DNA of 64,000 bases from JBJYIN01 sp046237015 (GTDB taxonomy: Bacteria > Pseudomonadota > Gammaproteobacteria > Enterobacterales > Enterobacteriaceae). The stretch spans positions 62,001 to 126,000 of the forward strand of contig NZ_JBJYIN010000002.1 in the NCBI RefSeq assembly GCF_046237015.1. The letters run 5' to 3'. The notes under the pieces were generated by a model. The model was not told the DNA's origin. It saw nothing but the letters and a program-made list of their open reading frames with translations, and did not search any database. Shown here one piece after another: positions 52,063 through 61,626 of this stretch (position 1 is its first letter; every line of letters starts with the position of its first letter). The translations under genes were made by a program, and so were the position numbers.

Positions 52063-52112
52063 CTTTTGGTTCCTTACCTCACATCGTACTGCGCTCACTT
52101 GTCCCGATGGGA

Positions 52113-52898
52113 TCAGATGTAGGGCGTGGTAGTCGATCTGATTTCTGACGGGTCTAACGTGGCAAGCAGTTGCAAACCGACTTCTCGTGCGGCGATCACG
52201 GCTTGACGTACTGCGCCAGAATCCCCGGCGAAAGTGAAAATCACTTCATTACTGAAACTGGTGCCGTTACCTGGGCTGGCATAGCCAATCGGGTCAATCA
52301 CGGCTGCTTTGGCCGCAGCATCGGCAATCACCACGCCAATCGCCGCAGGCGAGGCACAGGTCATTCCGAATGATTTACCAATTGGTGCACCGAAGGCTTT
52401 GTTTAGTGCATAGCTCGCGCGCGCGGTGTACTGGAACTCCAGATGGCCGGCTGGTGAGCCATAAACATCACCCATGGTGCGGTCGATTTCGGACAACGAA
52501 ACTTCGATAGCACGGCGAACGTCGGAAACGTCTTCCGCGCCGAAGATGATCAGCGAACCGTGTCCACCACCGCCTTCGGTATCACGAGGCAATTCGATGA
52601 TCAGAATTTCGCTGTTGGTTGCTTTAATGGCTTCATCGGCGGCAAAAATATGCGGACCGGCTCCCGTGCGCGCACCAAGAATCCCGATAGAACGGTATTT
52701 TTTATCGATATTCATCAGTTCGTGCAGTTGGTGATCGACATTCGCGATCACCAACCCGATGGTATGGCCCAGCGCGGTGCCAACAAATTCCGTAAGGCCA
52801 CATCCGGCGACGGAAGAGAGCGCTTTACTGCAACTGGGCGTGTCGGTCTGCTTTTTCATCACTTCAGATATAATCTGTTCAACAAGATTATCTCTCAT
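52113..52898 (-). CDS. pduB: BMC-T shell protein, PduB-like
   Basis: A 261-residue tandem BMC-domain protein forming trimeric tiles. It has a long N-terminal extension (about 1-35, MRDNLVEQIISEVMKKQTD) like PduB, then the two BMC modules (TEFVGTALGHTIGLVIANVDHQLHE... and the second from about residue 150, AIGVVIADAAAKAAVIDPIGYASPGNGTSFSN). It sits between the PduA-like gene and the aldehyde dehydrogenase gene, as pduA-pduB are adjacent in pdu operons. Confidence 0.92.
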   Translation of the reverse strand: MRDNLVEQIISEVMKKQTDTPSCSKALSSVAGCGLTEFVGTALGHTIGLVIANVDHQLHELMNIDKKYRSIGILGARTGAGPHIFAADEAIKATNSEILIIELPRDTEGGGGHGSLIIFGAEDVSDVRRAIEVSLSEIDRTMGDVYGSPAGHLEFQYTARASYALNKAFGAPIGKSFGMTCASPAAIGVVIADAAAKAAVIDPIGYASPGNGTSFSNEVIFTFAGDSGAVRQAVIAAREVGLQLLATLDPSEIRSTTTPYI

Positions 52899-52923
52899 CG
52901 GAATGACCCTCTCGGTTTAGGGA

Positions 52924-53205
52924 TTAGCCCAGCGCTTTCGGCAGAATTTTTTCCACTTCGGTATGTGGACGTGGAATAACGTGTACAGAAACCAGTTCAC
53001 CCACTTTAATGGCGGCAGCAGAGCCAGCGTCGGTTGCTGCTTTTACTGCACCAACATCGCCACGTACCATCACAGTCACCAGGCCAGAACCGATTTTTTC
53101 GTAACCAACCAGCGTTACGTTAGCGGATTTCACCATGGTATCTGCGGCTTCAATCGCGGAAACCAGACCTTTAGTTTCAACCATGCCCAATGCTTCTTGT
53201 TGCAT
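52924..53205 (-). CDS. pduA: BMC-H shell protein, PduA-like
   Basis: A 93-residue canonical hexameric shell protein (EALGMVETKGLVSAIEAADTMVKSANVTLVGYEKIGSGLVTVMVRGDVGAVKAATDAGSAAA, end HTEVEKILP). It is the first gene of the 53205-46001 operon encoding shell, dehydratase and activase. A good ribosome binding site precedes it. Confidence 0.95.
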   Translation of the reverse strand: MQQEALGMVETKGLVSAIEAADTMVKSANVTLVGYEKIGSGLVTVMVRGDVGAVKAATDAGSAAAIKVGELVSVHVIPRPHTEVEKILPKALG

Positions 53206-53286
53206 ATCAACCTCGACTATTTTAATAACGATGAATAAATCTTTTGGGAATAAGATGATTATCCTCTAGCGAGTAATCACCCGTAA

Positions 53287-53413
<127 letters not shown>

Positions 53414-53592
53414 AATAACTTCATTGCACTAGGATATTATGAATTTCACAGCAAAATGTTTTGCCCATCAGCGAGACTTTTTTGTTTTCTCATCGATTAA
53501 CGAGACAATAAAATCCACTCTGTTGTAAAAAACATTTCCTTTCATGGGATGCTTTTTAGGCACTCAATATCGCGTGAAAATAAACAATCATT

Positions 53593-53622
53593 CACATTAA
53601 TATTTGCAATGTGGTTCACATT
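53593..53622. promoter_or_regulatory. CACATT/AATGTG repeat cluster
   Basis: TTCACATT at 53591-53598 and 53615-53622 in direct orientation, with AATGTG (53608-53613) inverted between them. It could be a binding site for the AraC-type response regulator, which often uses direct repeats; this is speculation based on position. Confidence 0.3.
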
Positions 53623-53653
53623 AAATAAATTATTAATAATAGATGAATGCTTT

Positions 53654-54853
53654 TTAAGCCAGTTGCGCAATATCGGCTGCATCTTTGGCAATCATTTTCT
53701 CTTCATTGGTCGGGATCACGACAATCGTTGGCGAACCTTCGGCCGAAATGACACCACTGCGTCCGCCGACGGTGTTAGCATTTTTTTGCTTATCCAGTTT
53801 CAATCCCAGTACTGACAGACGATCGATCGTGAGCTCGCGAATCAGCGCGGAGTTCTCGCCGATCCCACCGGTAAAGACCAGTGCATCGAGTTGAGAGAGC
53901 GAAACCAGATGCGCACCTAAATGGCGAGCGAGTCGGTGAACCATCACATCAATTGCCAGACCGGCCCGTTCATTCCCATTCTCCCGTGCTTCCTGCAAGG
54001 TTCGGCAATCGCTGGAAATACCAGAGATACCGTATAGGCCGGACGCGTTATTCACGGTCTGATAGATGGTTTCAATCGACTGTTGAGTACATTTGGCGAT
54101 GTAGGCGGCGGCACCAAAATCCAGATCGCCACTGCGGGTACCCATCACCAGTCCTTCTAATGGGGTCATCCCCATTGACGTATCGACGCTGCGTCCATTT
54201 TTAATTGCACAGATGGACGAACCATTGCCAAGATGCGCGACTAAAATACCGTGATTGTCTGGTTTCAGGTTCAACATCGACAACGTTTCACCCGCGATAT
54301 AACGGTGTGATGTGCCGTGGAATCCATAACGGCGTACCTGATATTTATGCTGATATTCGTAAGGAATGGCATAGGTATAGGCCGATGGCGCTAGCGTTTG
54401 ATGGAATGCGGTATCAAAAACGGCAACCTGGGCAAGATGGGGTAACAGCGCCATCGCGGCTTCGATCCCTGTTAGATTTGCCGGATTATGTAACGGCGCT
54501 AAAACGGAGAGCGCTTTTATTTTTTCGATGACATCCGGGGTAATTAATGCGGATTGTTTAAAATCATTACCGCCGTGCGCAACCCGGTGGCCGATAGCGG
54601 CAAGGCTATCGATCAATTTCTTTTCCGTTAATGTTTTAAATAAAACGTTGAGTGCTTCGTGGTGGCTGGCATCCTGTAATGAAATAACCGATTTATTCCC
54701 GTCATTATCTTTAAACGTAATAATCGCATTATCTAATCCCAGTCGTTCCGCTAATCCGAAAAGAATAGGCTTTTCTTCGTTAATCGGAATAACGGAAAAT
54801 TTTAATGACGATGAACCACAATTAATAACCAAAACAAGCGAAGATAAGGACAT
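53654..54853 (-). CDS. Acetate/propionate kinase
   Basis: A 399-residue acyl-phosphate kinase (LVLVINCGSSSLKFSV at the N-terminus, GHRVAHGG, DTAFHQT, GTRSGDLD, and LVFTGGIGENS near the C-terminus). In this locus it would convert propionyl-phosphate from PduL to propionate with ATP formation, like PduW. The length and motifs equal those of AckA. It is flanked on both sides by type A repeats. Confidence 0.94.
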   Translation of the reverse strand: MSLSSLVLVINCGSSSLKFSVIPINEEKPILFGLAERLGLDNAIITFKDNDGNKSVISLQDASHHEALNVLFKTLTEKKLIDSLAAIGHRVAHGGNDFKQSALITPDVIEKIKALSVLAPLHNPANLTGIEAAMALLPHLAQVAVFDTAFHQTLAPSAYTYAIPYEYQHKYQVRRYGFHGTSHRYIAGETLSMLNLKPDNHGILVAHLGNGSSICAIKNGRSVDTSMGMTPLEGLVMGTRSGDLDFGAAAYIAKCTQQSIETIYQTVNNASGLYGISGISSDCRTLQEARENGNERAGLAIDVMVHRLARHLGAHLVSLSQLDALVFTGGIGENSALIRELTIDRLSVLGLKLDKQKNANTVGGRSGVISAEGSPTIVVIPTNEEKMIAKDAADIAQLA

Positions 54854-54901
54854 GTGTCCCCCATAATTAATTTAAATAATCGGAACATCAATTAATAAGG
54901 C

Positions 54902-55025
54902 ATACCGTCATACTTCAAGTTGCCTGTGCGTTGGCTACGCTCAGTCACCCGAATCACTTACTCAAGTAAGCTCATCGGGATTCCTTCGCTTGCCGCCTTC
55001 ACGCAACTCGAATTATTTAGGGTAT
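54902..55025 (+). repeat. MITE-like palindromic repeat, type A (copy 4)
   Basis: 124 bp, with one C missing in the left end (ATACCGTCATAC) and a changed right arm (TTCACGCAACTCGAATTATTTAGGGTATG). Its right end overlaps the last codons and stop of the PduO-C-like gene. Confidence 0.85.
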
Positions 55026-55531
55026 GTAGACATTACCGGAAACCGTTGTTGACTGAAGGCATGGAAAACATGATGAGCAATCGCCATGTCTTCTTCTACT
55101 GTCCCACCGCTGATGCCGATCCCACCGAGCAGGCGATCGTGATGCCAGCAGGGAAGGCCACCACCAATGGCACAGAAATTGGGATGTTGCTGTAGACCAT
55201 AAAGATCGCCGCCAGGTTGGATCAGCGTGGCTAATTCCTGCGTTGGTCGTTTCAATGCCACCGCGGTATAGGCTTTTTGGTAAGCCAGTGAGTAACTGAT
55301 CAGTAATGCGTTATCCATGCTGAAGAAATAACGTTGATGACCCTGCGCATCCACCAGGCTAAACACGATCGGCAGGGACATAGCCTGTGCAGCATCGTGA
55401 GCCAGTTGAGCCAGCAACGCTATCGACCCAAGACTCAGAGAACGTTGAGACTGTGTAGCATGTAACTCGCTGATTGCCTGTTCGATTTTCGTTTCCAGCG
55501 TCATATCTGGGCGCATTAACCGATCGTTCAT
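55013..55531 (-). CDS. PduO C-terminal / GlcG-HbpS-like protein
   Basis: A 172-residue protein of the GlcG/HbpS/PduO-C family (LAHDAAQAMSLPIVFSLVDAQGHQRYF...SYSLAYQKAYTAVAL...GGLPCWHHDRLLGGIGISGG). The family includes heme-binding proteins, and the PduO C-terminal domain is found in microcompartment loci. The last codons (TYPK) and the stop lie inside repeat copy 4, so the original C-terminus may have been altered. It follows the BMC-P gene after 3 bp. Confidence 0.85.
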   Translation of the reverse strand: MNDRLMRPDMTLETKIEQAISELHATQSQRSLSLGSIALLAQLAHDAAQAMSLPIVFSLVDAQGHQRYFFSMDNALLISYSLAYQKAYTAVALKRPTQELATLIQPGGDLYGLQQHPNFCAIGGGLPCWHHDRLLGGIGISGGTVEEDMAIAHHVFHAFSQQRFPVMSTYPK

Positions 55532-55534
55532 TGC

Positions 55535-55807
55535 TTACCCCTCACCGCGTTCCATATCGTCCACAATGCCAACGATTGCGGCATCGATGACCGAATGCTC
55601 TTTACTGTTGGTCATACGAGCCGAACTGCCTGTTGCAACAATGACAATTTCGCCATTGCCCGCGCCCACCGTATCCACAGCGACCTGTGTTCGATTGGTT
55701 TGCATGAGCTGATCATCCAGACGAGAAACGATCAGTAATTTCATACCGTTTAATGACGAATGTTTAGTGGTTGAGACCACCGTTCCTGTTACTTTTGCCA
55801 GATACAT
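55535..55807 (-). CDS. BMC-P shell vertex protein (EutN/CcmL-like)
   Basis: A 90-residue pentameric vertex protein (MYLAKVTGTVVSTTKHSSLNGMKLLIV, VAVDTVGAGNGEIVIVATGSSAR, and VDAAIVGIVD-like ending). These proteins cap the icosahedral shell corners. It overlaps the flavoprotein gene by 19 bp. Confidence 0.94.
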   Translation of the reverse strand: MYLAKVTGTVVSTTKHSSLNGMKLLIVSRLDDQLMQTNRTQVAVDTVGAGNGEIVIVATGSSARMTNSKEHSVIDAAIVGIVDDMERGEG

Positions 55808-56562
55808 GCAGCCTCCTGCGGTTGGGTTATCAGCGTAATTCTTCTATTGGCGATTTCATCACGCGCCGCTGGCGTAATCAGTACATTGGGTGTGATGTAT
55901 AGCGCTTGTCCGGCATCGTGCAATCTCACATCTCGCTGGGTAATCAGGCGTTTTGTGGTGTGTGTGTGATGGACTGTCGCTGGGCGTGAATGATTTGCCG
56001 CTACGCGGGTATTCGCTTGTGCGGCAATAAAACGAATACCGAAATTTTCCAGCGTACTAATGTACTGACGCAACTGCGCCAAATACGCGGCCGGGAGTGA
56101 AGTCAACGGAGGCGTCATGTCACATTCACGATTAAGCGTTGCCAGAACACGAACATTTCCTGCTAGCGCCAGATAAGCGATGCGGCTAGCTAAATTGTCA
56201 CGAATACCGATCGCGATTTTGGTCAGGCTATTACTGGATAGTGCAGGCAGCAGTAACATTTCGTAACGTTGCAGACGTGCTGGCGCGATATCCGTTTCCG
56301 TGAGTATGCGTGCATGTGCTAAACACTCGTCGGCTATGGTGCGAAGAGCTTGTGCACTTTGGGAAAATAGTAAATGCACGGTATAACCCGATTGCGCTAA
56401 CGCGTTCAGATAGCGGCACGTTGTCGGAAACCCGACAGCATCGTCACCCGTGATCAGTACCAGCACCGTATGCTGGGGAATGACGAGGGCGTCCTGAACC
56501 TTGGCGGCCATGACATCGACGATCACTTTATCGATCAGTAATGACAGCGTTGGGTTCATCAT
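55789..56562 (-). CDS. Flavoprotein-like microcompartment accessory protein
   Basis: A 257-residue protein with a Rossmann-like first half (TVLVLITGDDAVGFPTTCRYLNALAQSGYTVHLLFS, YEMLLLPALSSNSLTKIAIGIRDNLASRI), the pattern of Dfp/UbiX-type flavoproteins often annotated in microcompartment loci. The second half has a His/Thr-rich loop and ends in ITPAARDEIANRRITLI. It may take part in redox or cofactor handling in the compartment; the exact role is unknown. Confidence 0.7.
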   Translation of the reverse strand: MMNPTLSLLIDKVIVDVMAAKVQDALVIPQHTVLVLITGDDAVGFPTTCRYLNALAQSGYTVHLLFSQSAQALRTIADECLAHARILTETDIAPARLQRYEMLLLPALSSNSLTKIAIGIRDNLASRIAYLALAGNVRVLATLNRECDMTPPLTSLPAAYLAQLRQYISTLENFGIRFIAAQANTRVAANHSRPATVHHTHTTKRLITQRDVRLHDAGQALYITPNVLITPAARDEIANRRITLITQPQEAACIWQK

Positions 56563-56607
56563 TGGTCATGCCTCGATTGATGATTCATAGCCGGTAATTC
56601 CTGTTGT

Positions 56608-57426
56608 TCAGGCCGCATGCATGGCGATGCCCAATGGCGTCACCAGCAGAGGTTCGATGGACTGAATGATTTGCTTTCCGGTCGTTTTACGAAAAACCTC
56701 AGGAAAAGCGGAGAAGCTACTGGCACCGCCGACAACGTAAATTTTCCTCACGTTGTAAGACGCCAGCCACCCCTGCGTCAGACTGGCCATTTTTTCCACT
56801 ACGGGACGGACTACTGGGAAAATATTGTCTTCCTGAAGCCTATCCCTTTTCATTAACTCTGCATCGGCATAATCAATACCTAATGCGCCAGCTAACACCA
56901 ACGTCATATGCGTACCGCCAGTGGGTTCATCCGCGGAAAAAATGACTTTGCCATTACGCAAAATACTGAGTCCGGTGGTTCCGCCGCCGACGTCGACGAC
57001 GGCACCGTTGCGGATTTTCAACGCGGAGGCCGCTGCGACCGGTTCATCCACGACGTGGGTGACAATCAGGCCCGATGATTCCACCACGTTGGCAATGACC
57101 TTGGTGTTCCCCTCGGAGATGCCCGGTGGAATTGCCGTGGCGGCATGAGTCAATTCCTGCCCAAGCCGATCTTCCAGTTGCTGCTTCAAATCTTTTACGA
57201 CCTGCGTCGCCGTCAGGTAATCAACCACAATGCCGTCTTTTACGACGGATGACGGGTAGGTAATGCCGGTTATCGGGTCGTTGTTTTCATCAAGTACCAC
57301 AATGGCAATATTGGCCGTTCCCAGATCGACGCCGACTTTCAATGTGCCGCGATGTTCACGGCAGGTTTGGGTAGCAATATATTGCGCCAACGTATGCAGT
57401 CGGGTCTCAACGGAAACGTCAGCCAT
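56608..57426 (-). CDS. eutJ: EutJ-like chaperone / actin-fold ATPase
   Basis: A 272-residue actin/Hsp70-fold protein of the EutJ family, with phosphate-binding motifs VGVDLGTANIAIVVLDE (about residues 27-43), VDVGGGTTGLSIL and VVGGASSFSAFPE. EutJ is thought to act as a chaperone for microcompartment enzymes. It overlaps the end of the pduL gene by 8 bp. Confidence 0.9.
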   Translation of the reverse strand: MADVSVETRLHTLAQYIATQTCREHRGTLKVGVDLGTANIAIVVLDENNDPITGITYPSSVVKDGIVVDYLTATQVVKDLKQQLEDRLGQELTHAATAIPPGISEGNTKVIANVVESSGLIVTHVVDEPVAAASALKIRNGAVVDVGGGTTGLSILRNGKVIFSADEPTGGTHMTLVLAGALGIDYADAELMKRDRLQEDNIFPVVRPVVEKMASLTQGWLASYNVRKIYVVGGASSFSAFPEVFRKTTGKQIIQSIEPLLVTPLGIAMHAA

Positions 57427-58108
57427 GGTGTTCTCCCGTCAGAATGCTGACCCGATCGCCATTGCGTAAGCCGTAGGCATTGGCTTCTTCCACATCAATG
57501 TGCAGTTCCAGAACGGAGTCTTGTGTTGCCCGGATAATGACGTTTTGCATCAGGCCACCACGTTGACCGTTTGCCTGAATGCTCACTTCCATTCCGTCAT
57601 GCAAACCGTTACGTTCGGCTTCTTCCGGAGAAATGTGAATGTGCCGCCAGGCGACAATCACGCCGCGATCTTTTTTCACGCTGCCTTTCGGGCCGATAAG
57701 TTCGATACCCGGAGAATCCTGTAGGTCACCGGACATTCTGACGGGGGCTTTTACACCCAGTGAAAAGCCATCCGCGACAGAAATTTCCACTTGTGTACTG
57801 GGGCGCAATGGACCGAGTACCCGGACATTTTTGATATCGCCTTTGGGACCACGAAGGGTGATGGTTTCTTCCGCCGCGAATTGACCGGGTTGCTTGACGG
57901 CTTTCATTCGCGTAAGCGTTGAACCATAGCCGAATAGCACATCCATATCTTCACGAGAAAGATGAACATGGCGATTAGAGATCCCCACCGGTACCTGAAG
58001 CGTTTCTGGTGCTGGTGTGGCTGAAGTAGACTGTTGTTGATGGCGTGCAGCCAGTTCCTGAAGAACTTGCTGGGTAATCCATTCGACTTGTTGCTGAGTG
58101 ACATTCAT
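57419..58108 (-). CDS. pduL: Phosphate propanoyltransferase PduL
   Basis: Converts propionyl-CoA to propionyl-phosphate, recycling CoA inside the compartment. It has 229 residues: an amphipathic N-terminal helix (VEWITQQVLQELAARHQ, likely encapsulation peptide), a linker, then two PduL domains with zinc-binding His motifs (SNRHVHLSREDM and VAWRHIHISPEEA). It starts the operon that continues to the flavoprotein, vertex protein and kinase genes. Confidence 0.95.
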   Translation of the reverse strand: MNVTQQQVEWITQQVLQELAARHQQQSTSATPAPETLQVPVGISNRHVHLSREDMDVLFGYGSTLTRMKAVKQPGQFAAEETITLRGPKGDIKNVRVLGPLRPSTQVEISVADGFSLGVKAPVRMSGDLQDSPGIELIGPKGSVKKDRGVIVAWRHIHISPEEAERNGLHDGMEVSIQANGQRGGLMQNVIIRATQDSVLELHIDVEEANAYGLRNGDRVSILTGEHHG

Positions 58109-58290
58109 ACGTTCAATTACCTGGTGTTATCTTGTTCACGACCGTTTGCTGAGAAGAGATGATCGAATGAAAAGCACTCAAACGATCGTCAACATCGGAT
58201 CATCAACATAATCAATCCGGCGCGCTAAGTTTTGCTATTCAGGAGGACTTTATTGCCCTACTGATGCGATACAGGACAATTCCGTCCAGA

Positions 58291-59412
58291 CTAGCCCGCA
58301 ATTTGTGTGATTAAGCTATCCACATCATCGGGCGTCGGTGTGTGCGGGTTGGTGGCGGTGCATCCATCGGCCAATGCCGCCTGAATCAGACGTTGGCGAT
58401 GCTGTGCCACATCGGCCTGACTAATATTCAATTCGCGCAACGTGGACGGAATGCCAAATCGACGGTTCATCATGCGGATAAGTTGAGTCAATTGCTGAAT
58501 GCTCTCGCGTTTGTCGTCGCGGGTTGCGCCAAGCAGACGGGAGCAATGAGCATAGCGTTCCAGCGTGGTGGGGGACGCATGGGCAGCGTTGTAGTCAATC
58601 ACTAGCGGCAGCAACATGGCGTTAATCTTGCCGTGTGGAATATGGAATATACCGCCCAGCGCATGGGCCATGCCATGAACCAGACCGAGCCCTGCGGCAT
58701 TAAACGCCATGCCAGCCATACAGGATGCGTTATGCATTCTGGTTCGCGCGGCGAGATCTTTTTCATGCTCGAACACCTGCGGCAGATAATTCCAGACCAG
58801 CGAGATGGCTTTTTCCGCCAATGCATCGCTGAAATCATTTGCCGTAGAAGAGACGTAAGCCTCAATCGCGTGCGTGAGTACATCCATACCGGTATCAACC
58901 GCGACACCCCGTGGCACACTCAATACCAGATTGGGATCGAGGATAGCGATATCGGGTGATAGCTGATCAGAAACCAGTGGGTATTTTTGTCCATGTTCGG
59001 GATCGGAAATAATCGCGTAGTTTGTGACTTCGGAACCCGATCCGCTGGTGGTCGGAATGGCAATTAACGTGATGGCTTTTTTCGGGCAATATTCCTGTAA
59101 TGTCACTCTGATGCCTTTTGCTGCATCCAGTGATGAACCACCACCGAGCGCGATAATGACATCGGGTTGAAATGACTTGAACTGCGTCGCACCGGCTTGC
59201 AGGATGCCCACATCGGGATCGGGTTTAACATCACCGAAAATCTCGATGTGAGCATCTGGCATAAAACCGGCCAAATAGTCCGCTTTCCCTGACTTAACCA
59301 TGAAGGCATCGGTCACGATAGCGACGTTTTTCCCGTTGAAATCACGCAGTGCCTCGGTCGCGTCCTCACCAAAATAAACGCGCGGATTGGCAAATAATAA
59401 AGGATTTTTCAT
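58291..59412 (-). CDS. Iron-containing alcohol dehydrogenase (PduQ-like role)
   Basis: A 373-residue group III alcohol dehydrogenase. It has the NAD-binding motif GGGSSLDAAKG (about 94-104) and the metal-ligand His residues in HGMAHALGGIFHIPHGKINA (about 255-275). It would reduce propanal to propanol and regenerate NAD for the aldehyde dehydrogenase. It lies 182 bp upstream of pduL on the same strand. No encapsulation peptide is evident. Confidence 0.92.
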   Translation of the reverse strand: MKNPLLFANPRVYFGEDATEALRDFNGKNVAIVTDAFMVKSGKADYLAGFMPDAHIEIFGDVKPDPDVGILQAGATQFKSFQPDVIIALGGGSSLDAAKGIRVTLQEYCPKKAITLIAIPTTSGSGSEVTNYAIISDPEHGQKYPLVSDQLSPDIAILDPNLVLSVPRGVAVDTGMDVLTHAIEAYVSSTANDFSDALAEKAISLVWNYLPQVFEHEKDLAARTRMHNASCMAGMAFNAAGLGLVHGMAHALGGIFHIPHGKINAMLLPLVIDYNAAHASPTTLERYAHCSRLLGATRDDKRESIQQLTQLIRMMNRRFGIPSTLRELNISQADVAQHRQRLIQAALADGCTATNPHTPTPDDVDSLITQIAG

Positions 59413-59635
59413 GCTGGTCTGGCTGCCTCTGTTCTCATTCGGCCGTTACCGTAGCATGTAGGGAAAATAGGTCTGTAGCGGTGGGATTGTTCAGTAGTTG
59501 GATTCTTTTGTCTTATGTTCACTCACAAATCAAAATAATCCATGGTTTGTCGCCTGATGAGAAAATCATCGTGGTAGTGACAAGATGGATAGGGGGAGAG
59601 CGTTTGTGCAGCAATGATTTAGCGATGCCAGAAGG

Positions 59636-59663
59636 AAAAATGGCCCGGATGGATGGCCGGGCC
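59636..59663 (-). terminator. Rho-independent terminator of the aldehyde dehydrogenase/FMN reductase operon
   Basis: On the minus strand GGCCCGG and CCGGGCC form a 7-bp GC stem followed by ATTTTT. It lies just after the FMN reductase stop at 59679. Confidence 0.85.
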
Positions 59664-59678
59664 AGAGGGTGAAGCGGA

Positions 59679-60224
59679 TTATTTTTTCTGCGCGATAACG
59701 TCGGCGAGAGTTTTCATTTGCTCGGTAATCAAAGCAACGATTTTTTCATCTTTCAAGTTGCCCTGGTCATCAAAACCACCAGCAAACGCATTCGAGAACA
59801 CTTCAGGTCTGTTCAACGGATGAATGTTCAGGAAAACGCAGGTCTGACGCAGGTGATACTGCGCACGAGACGTTCCCATACCGCCGCCGGCACCCATCAG
59901 CGCGGCGGGTTTGTCATTGAGTACATTGGTATCGGGCAGGCGGGAAAGCCAGTCAAGGATATTTTTCAGGGCAGGTGCCATGGAATAGTTATATTCCGTA
60001 CAGGCGAAAACGAAGCCATCGGCCTCTTGTGCCTGACGAGCAATCCGCTGCACGGATTCAGGGATTTCGGTCAGATCGGCATTATAAAACGGAACATCCA
60101 GCAAATCGGCGATATTGAGCGATACACCAGACGGAAGAACCGACTGCGCGGCGCGAAGCAGTCCACGGTTGGTGGAGGTTTTACGCAGGCTGCCTGCGAT
60201 ACCCAATAATTTAATGGTACTCAT
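59679..60224 (-). CDS. NADPH-dependent FMN reductase / quinone reductase family
   Basis: A 181-residue flavodoxin-fold reductase (LLGIAGSLRKTSTNRGLLRAA, phosphate-binding loop for FMN; ACTEYNYSMAPALKNILDWLSR). Relatives such as ChrR/YieF reduce quinones, chromate or azo compounds. The start at 60224 has AAGGAC upstream; the frame is open 12 codons further into the preceding gene. It is downstream of the aldehyde dehydrogenase gene in the same operon. Confidence 0.92.
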   Translation of the reverse strand: MSTIKLLGIAGSLRKTSTNRGLLRAAQSVLPSGVSLNIADLLDVPFYNADLTEIPESVQRIARQAQEADGFVFACTEYNYSMAPALKNILDWLSRLPDTNVLNDKPAALMGAGGGMGTSRAQYHLRQTCVFLNIHPLNRPEVFSNAFAGGFDDQGNLKDEKIVALITEQMKTLADVIAQKK

Positions 60225-60234
60225 TACGTTGTCC

Positions 60235-61626
60235 TTAAAATTCTGCATCAATATCGACAATAGAAATTAATTTGTGATTCACAAACTCTTTAATACCCAG
60301 CCCGGTGAGTTCGCGGCCATAGCCTGAGCGACGGACACCACCGAAAGGTAAGTCGGCTTTTACTCGCGTAGGATGGTTGATGTAGACCATCCCTGTAGAG
60401 ATGCGTTTGGCCACTTCAGCACCGTGAGCCGTGTTGCGGGTGAAGACTGAACCACCAAGGCCGAACGGAGAGTCGTTAGCGATGTTGATCGCATCGTCTT
60501 CATCTTTAGCCCGAAACAGCATAGATACCGGACCGAAAAACTCCATGTGGTAGGCTGGGTTATCGGGAGTGATATCGGTTAGGATCGTGGGTTGAACGAA
60601 AGCGCCTTGTTGCGGTACTTTCGGGCCGACTTCCAGCGCAATGGCTCCGTGTGACACGGCCAACTGAATTTTTTGTTTCACTTCATCGGCGGCTTCCTGT
60701 GAAGAAAGCGGGGCGAGTGTGGTCTTTTCATCAAACGGGTCGCCTGCACGCAGCGCGGCCACGCCCGCGGTGTAGCGATCCAGAAATTCATCGTAGACGT
60801 CATCAACAATGATCATGCGTTTAGAGGAAACACAGACCTGACCACCATTCCAGTGACGACCAAACACCGCCCATTTTGCGGTTTTCTCTAAATCGGCATC
60901 GGCCAGAACAACAAAGGCATCGGCACCGCCGAGTTCCAGCGTTGATTTTTTCAGCGCTTTCGCGGCTTGTTGGGCTACGGTTGCCCCCGCACCTTCTGAA
61001 CCGGTCAATGCGACACCGTGGACGCGTGGATCGTTTAGGATCATTTCGATGTGTTTGCGGTTGGCGTAGAGATTGGTGAAAGCACCTTCCGGCAGACCCG
61101 CATCTTTCATTAATTTTTCAAACCGGGCCGCGCTTTGCGGTACGTTCGACGCATGTTTCAGCAGAATGGTATTACCTGCGGAAAGTTGCGGGGCAATAAT
61201 GCGAGCGATCTGGTAATACGGGAAGTTCCAGGGTTCGATCGCCAACAAAACGCCTAATGGTTCATGAACAATCTGTGCCGTCGCTTCTTTTGGATTGGCG
61301 ACAGGAAGTGTTTCAGGTGCCAGCAGGCGTTCTGCGTTGTGAACATAATATTCAAAGATTTGAGCGGATAATTCGATTTCAGCATGGGCTTCGCCAATCA
61401 GTTTACCCATTTCCAGCGTGAGTAAACGGGCAAATTCGTCCTTTTGCTGGCGCAGCAGATCGGCGGCTTTTTGTAAGATAGCGGCCCGTGTTGAAAAAGA
61501 GGTCTCTTTCCAGCCAAGAAAAGCAAGGTGTGCCTTCGTGATAGCGTCAGTGACAAAAGCGTCTGTCGCGTCAGGGAACGTCTTGATGACTTCACCCGTG
61601 TACGGGTTGGTTGTTGCATATCCCAC
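60235..61626 (-). CDS. NAD(P)-dependent aldehyde dehydrogenase (succinate-semialdehyde type)
   Basis: A 463-residue aldehyde dehydrogenase of the GabD1-like group. It has the catalytic Glu in LELGGADAFVV (about 237-247) and Cys in NGGQVCVSSKR (about 272), plus PWNFPYYQ early in the domain. GTG 61626 is used as start, preceded by AGGAGG. It is divergent from an IclR regulator, a likely regulator-target pair. It is not CoA-acylating and has no encapsulation peptide, so it is probably unrelated to the microcompartment. Confidence 0.93.
   Translation of the reverse strand: MGYATTNPYTGEVIKTFPDATDAFVTDAITKAHLAFLGWKETSFSTRAAILQKAADLLRQQKDEFARLLTLEMGKLIGEAHAEIELSAQIFEYYVHNAERLLAPETLPVANPKEATAQIVHEPLGVLLAIEPWNFPYYQIARIIAPQLSAGNTILLKHASNVPQSAARFEKLMKDAGLPEGAFTNLYANRKHIEMILNDPRVHGVALTGSEGAGATVAQQAAKALKKSTLELGGADAFVVLADADLEKTAKWAVFGRHWNGGQVCVSSKRMIIVDDVYDEFLDRYTAGVAALRAGDPFDEKTTLAPLSSQEAADEVKQKIQLAVSHGAIALEVGPKVPQQGAFVQPTILTDITPDNPAYHMEFFGPVSMLFRAKDEDDAINIANDSPFGLGGSVFTRNTAHGAEVAKRISTGMVYINHPTRVKADLPFGGVRRSGYGRELTGLGIKEFVNHKLISIVDIDAEF

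Noticed and set aside
53593..53622. Possible CRP site (TGTG/CACA) upstream of the shell operon
   Set aside because: The half-site spacing is wrong for TGTGA-N6-TCACA; kept only as a generic repeat cluster.
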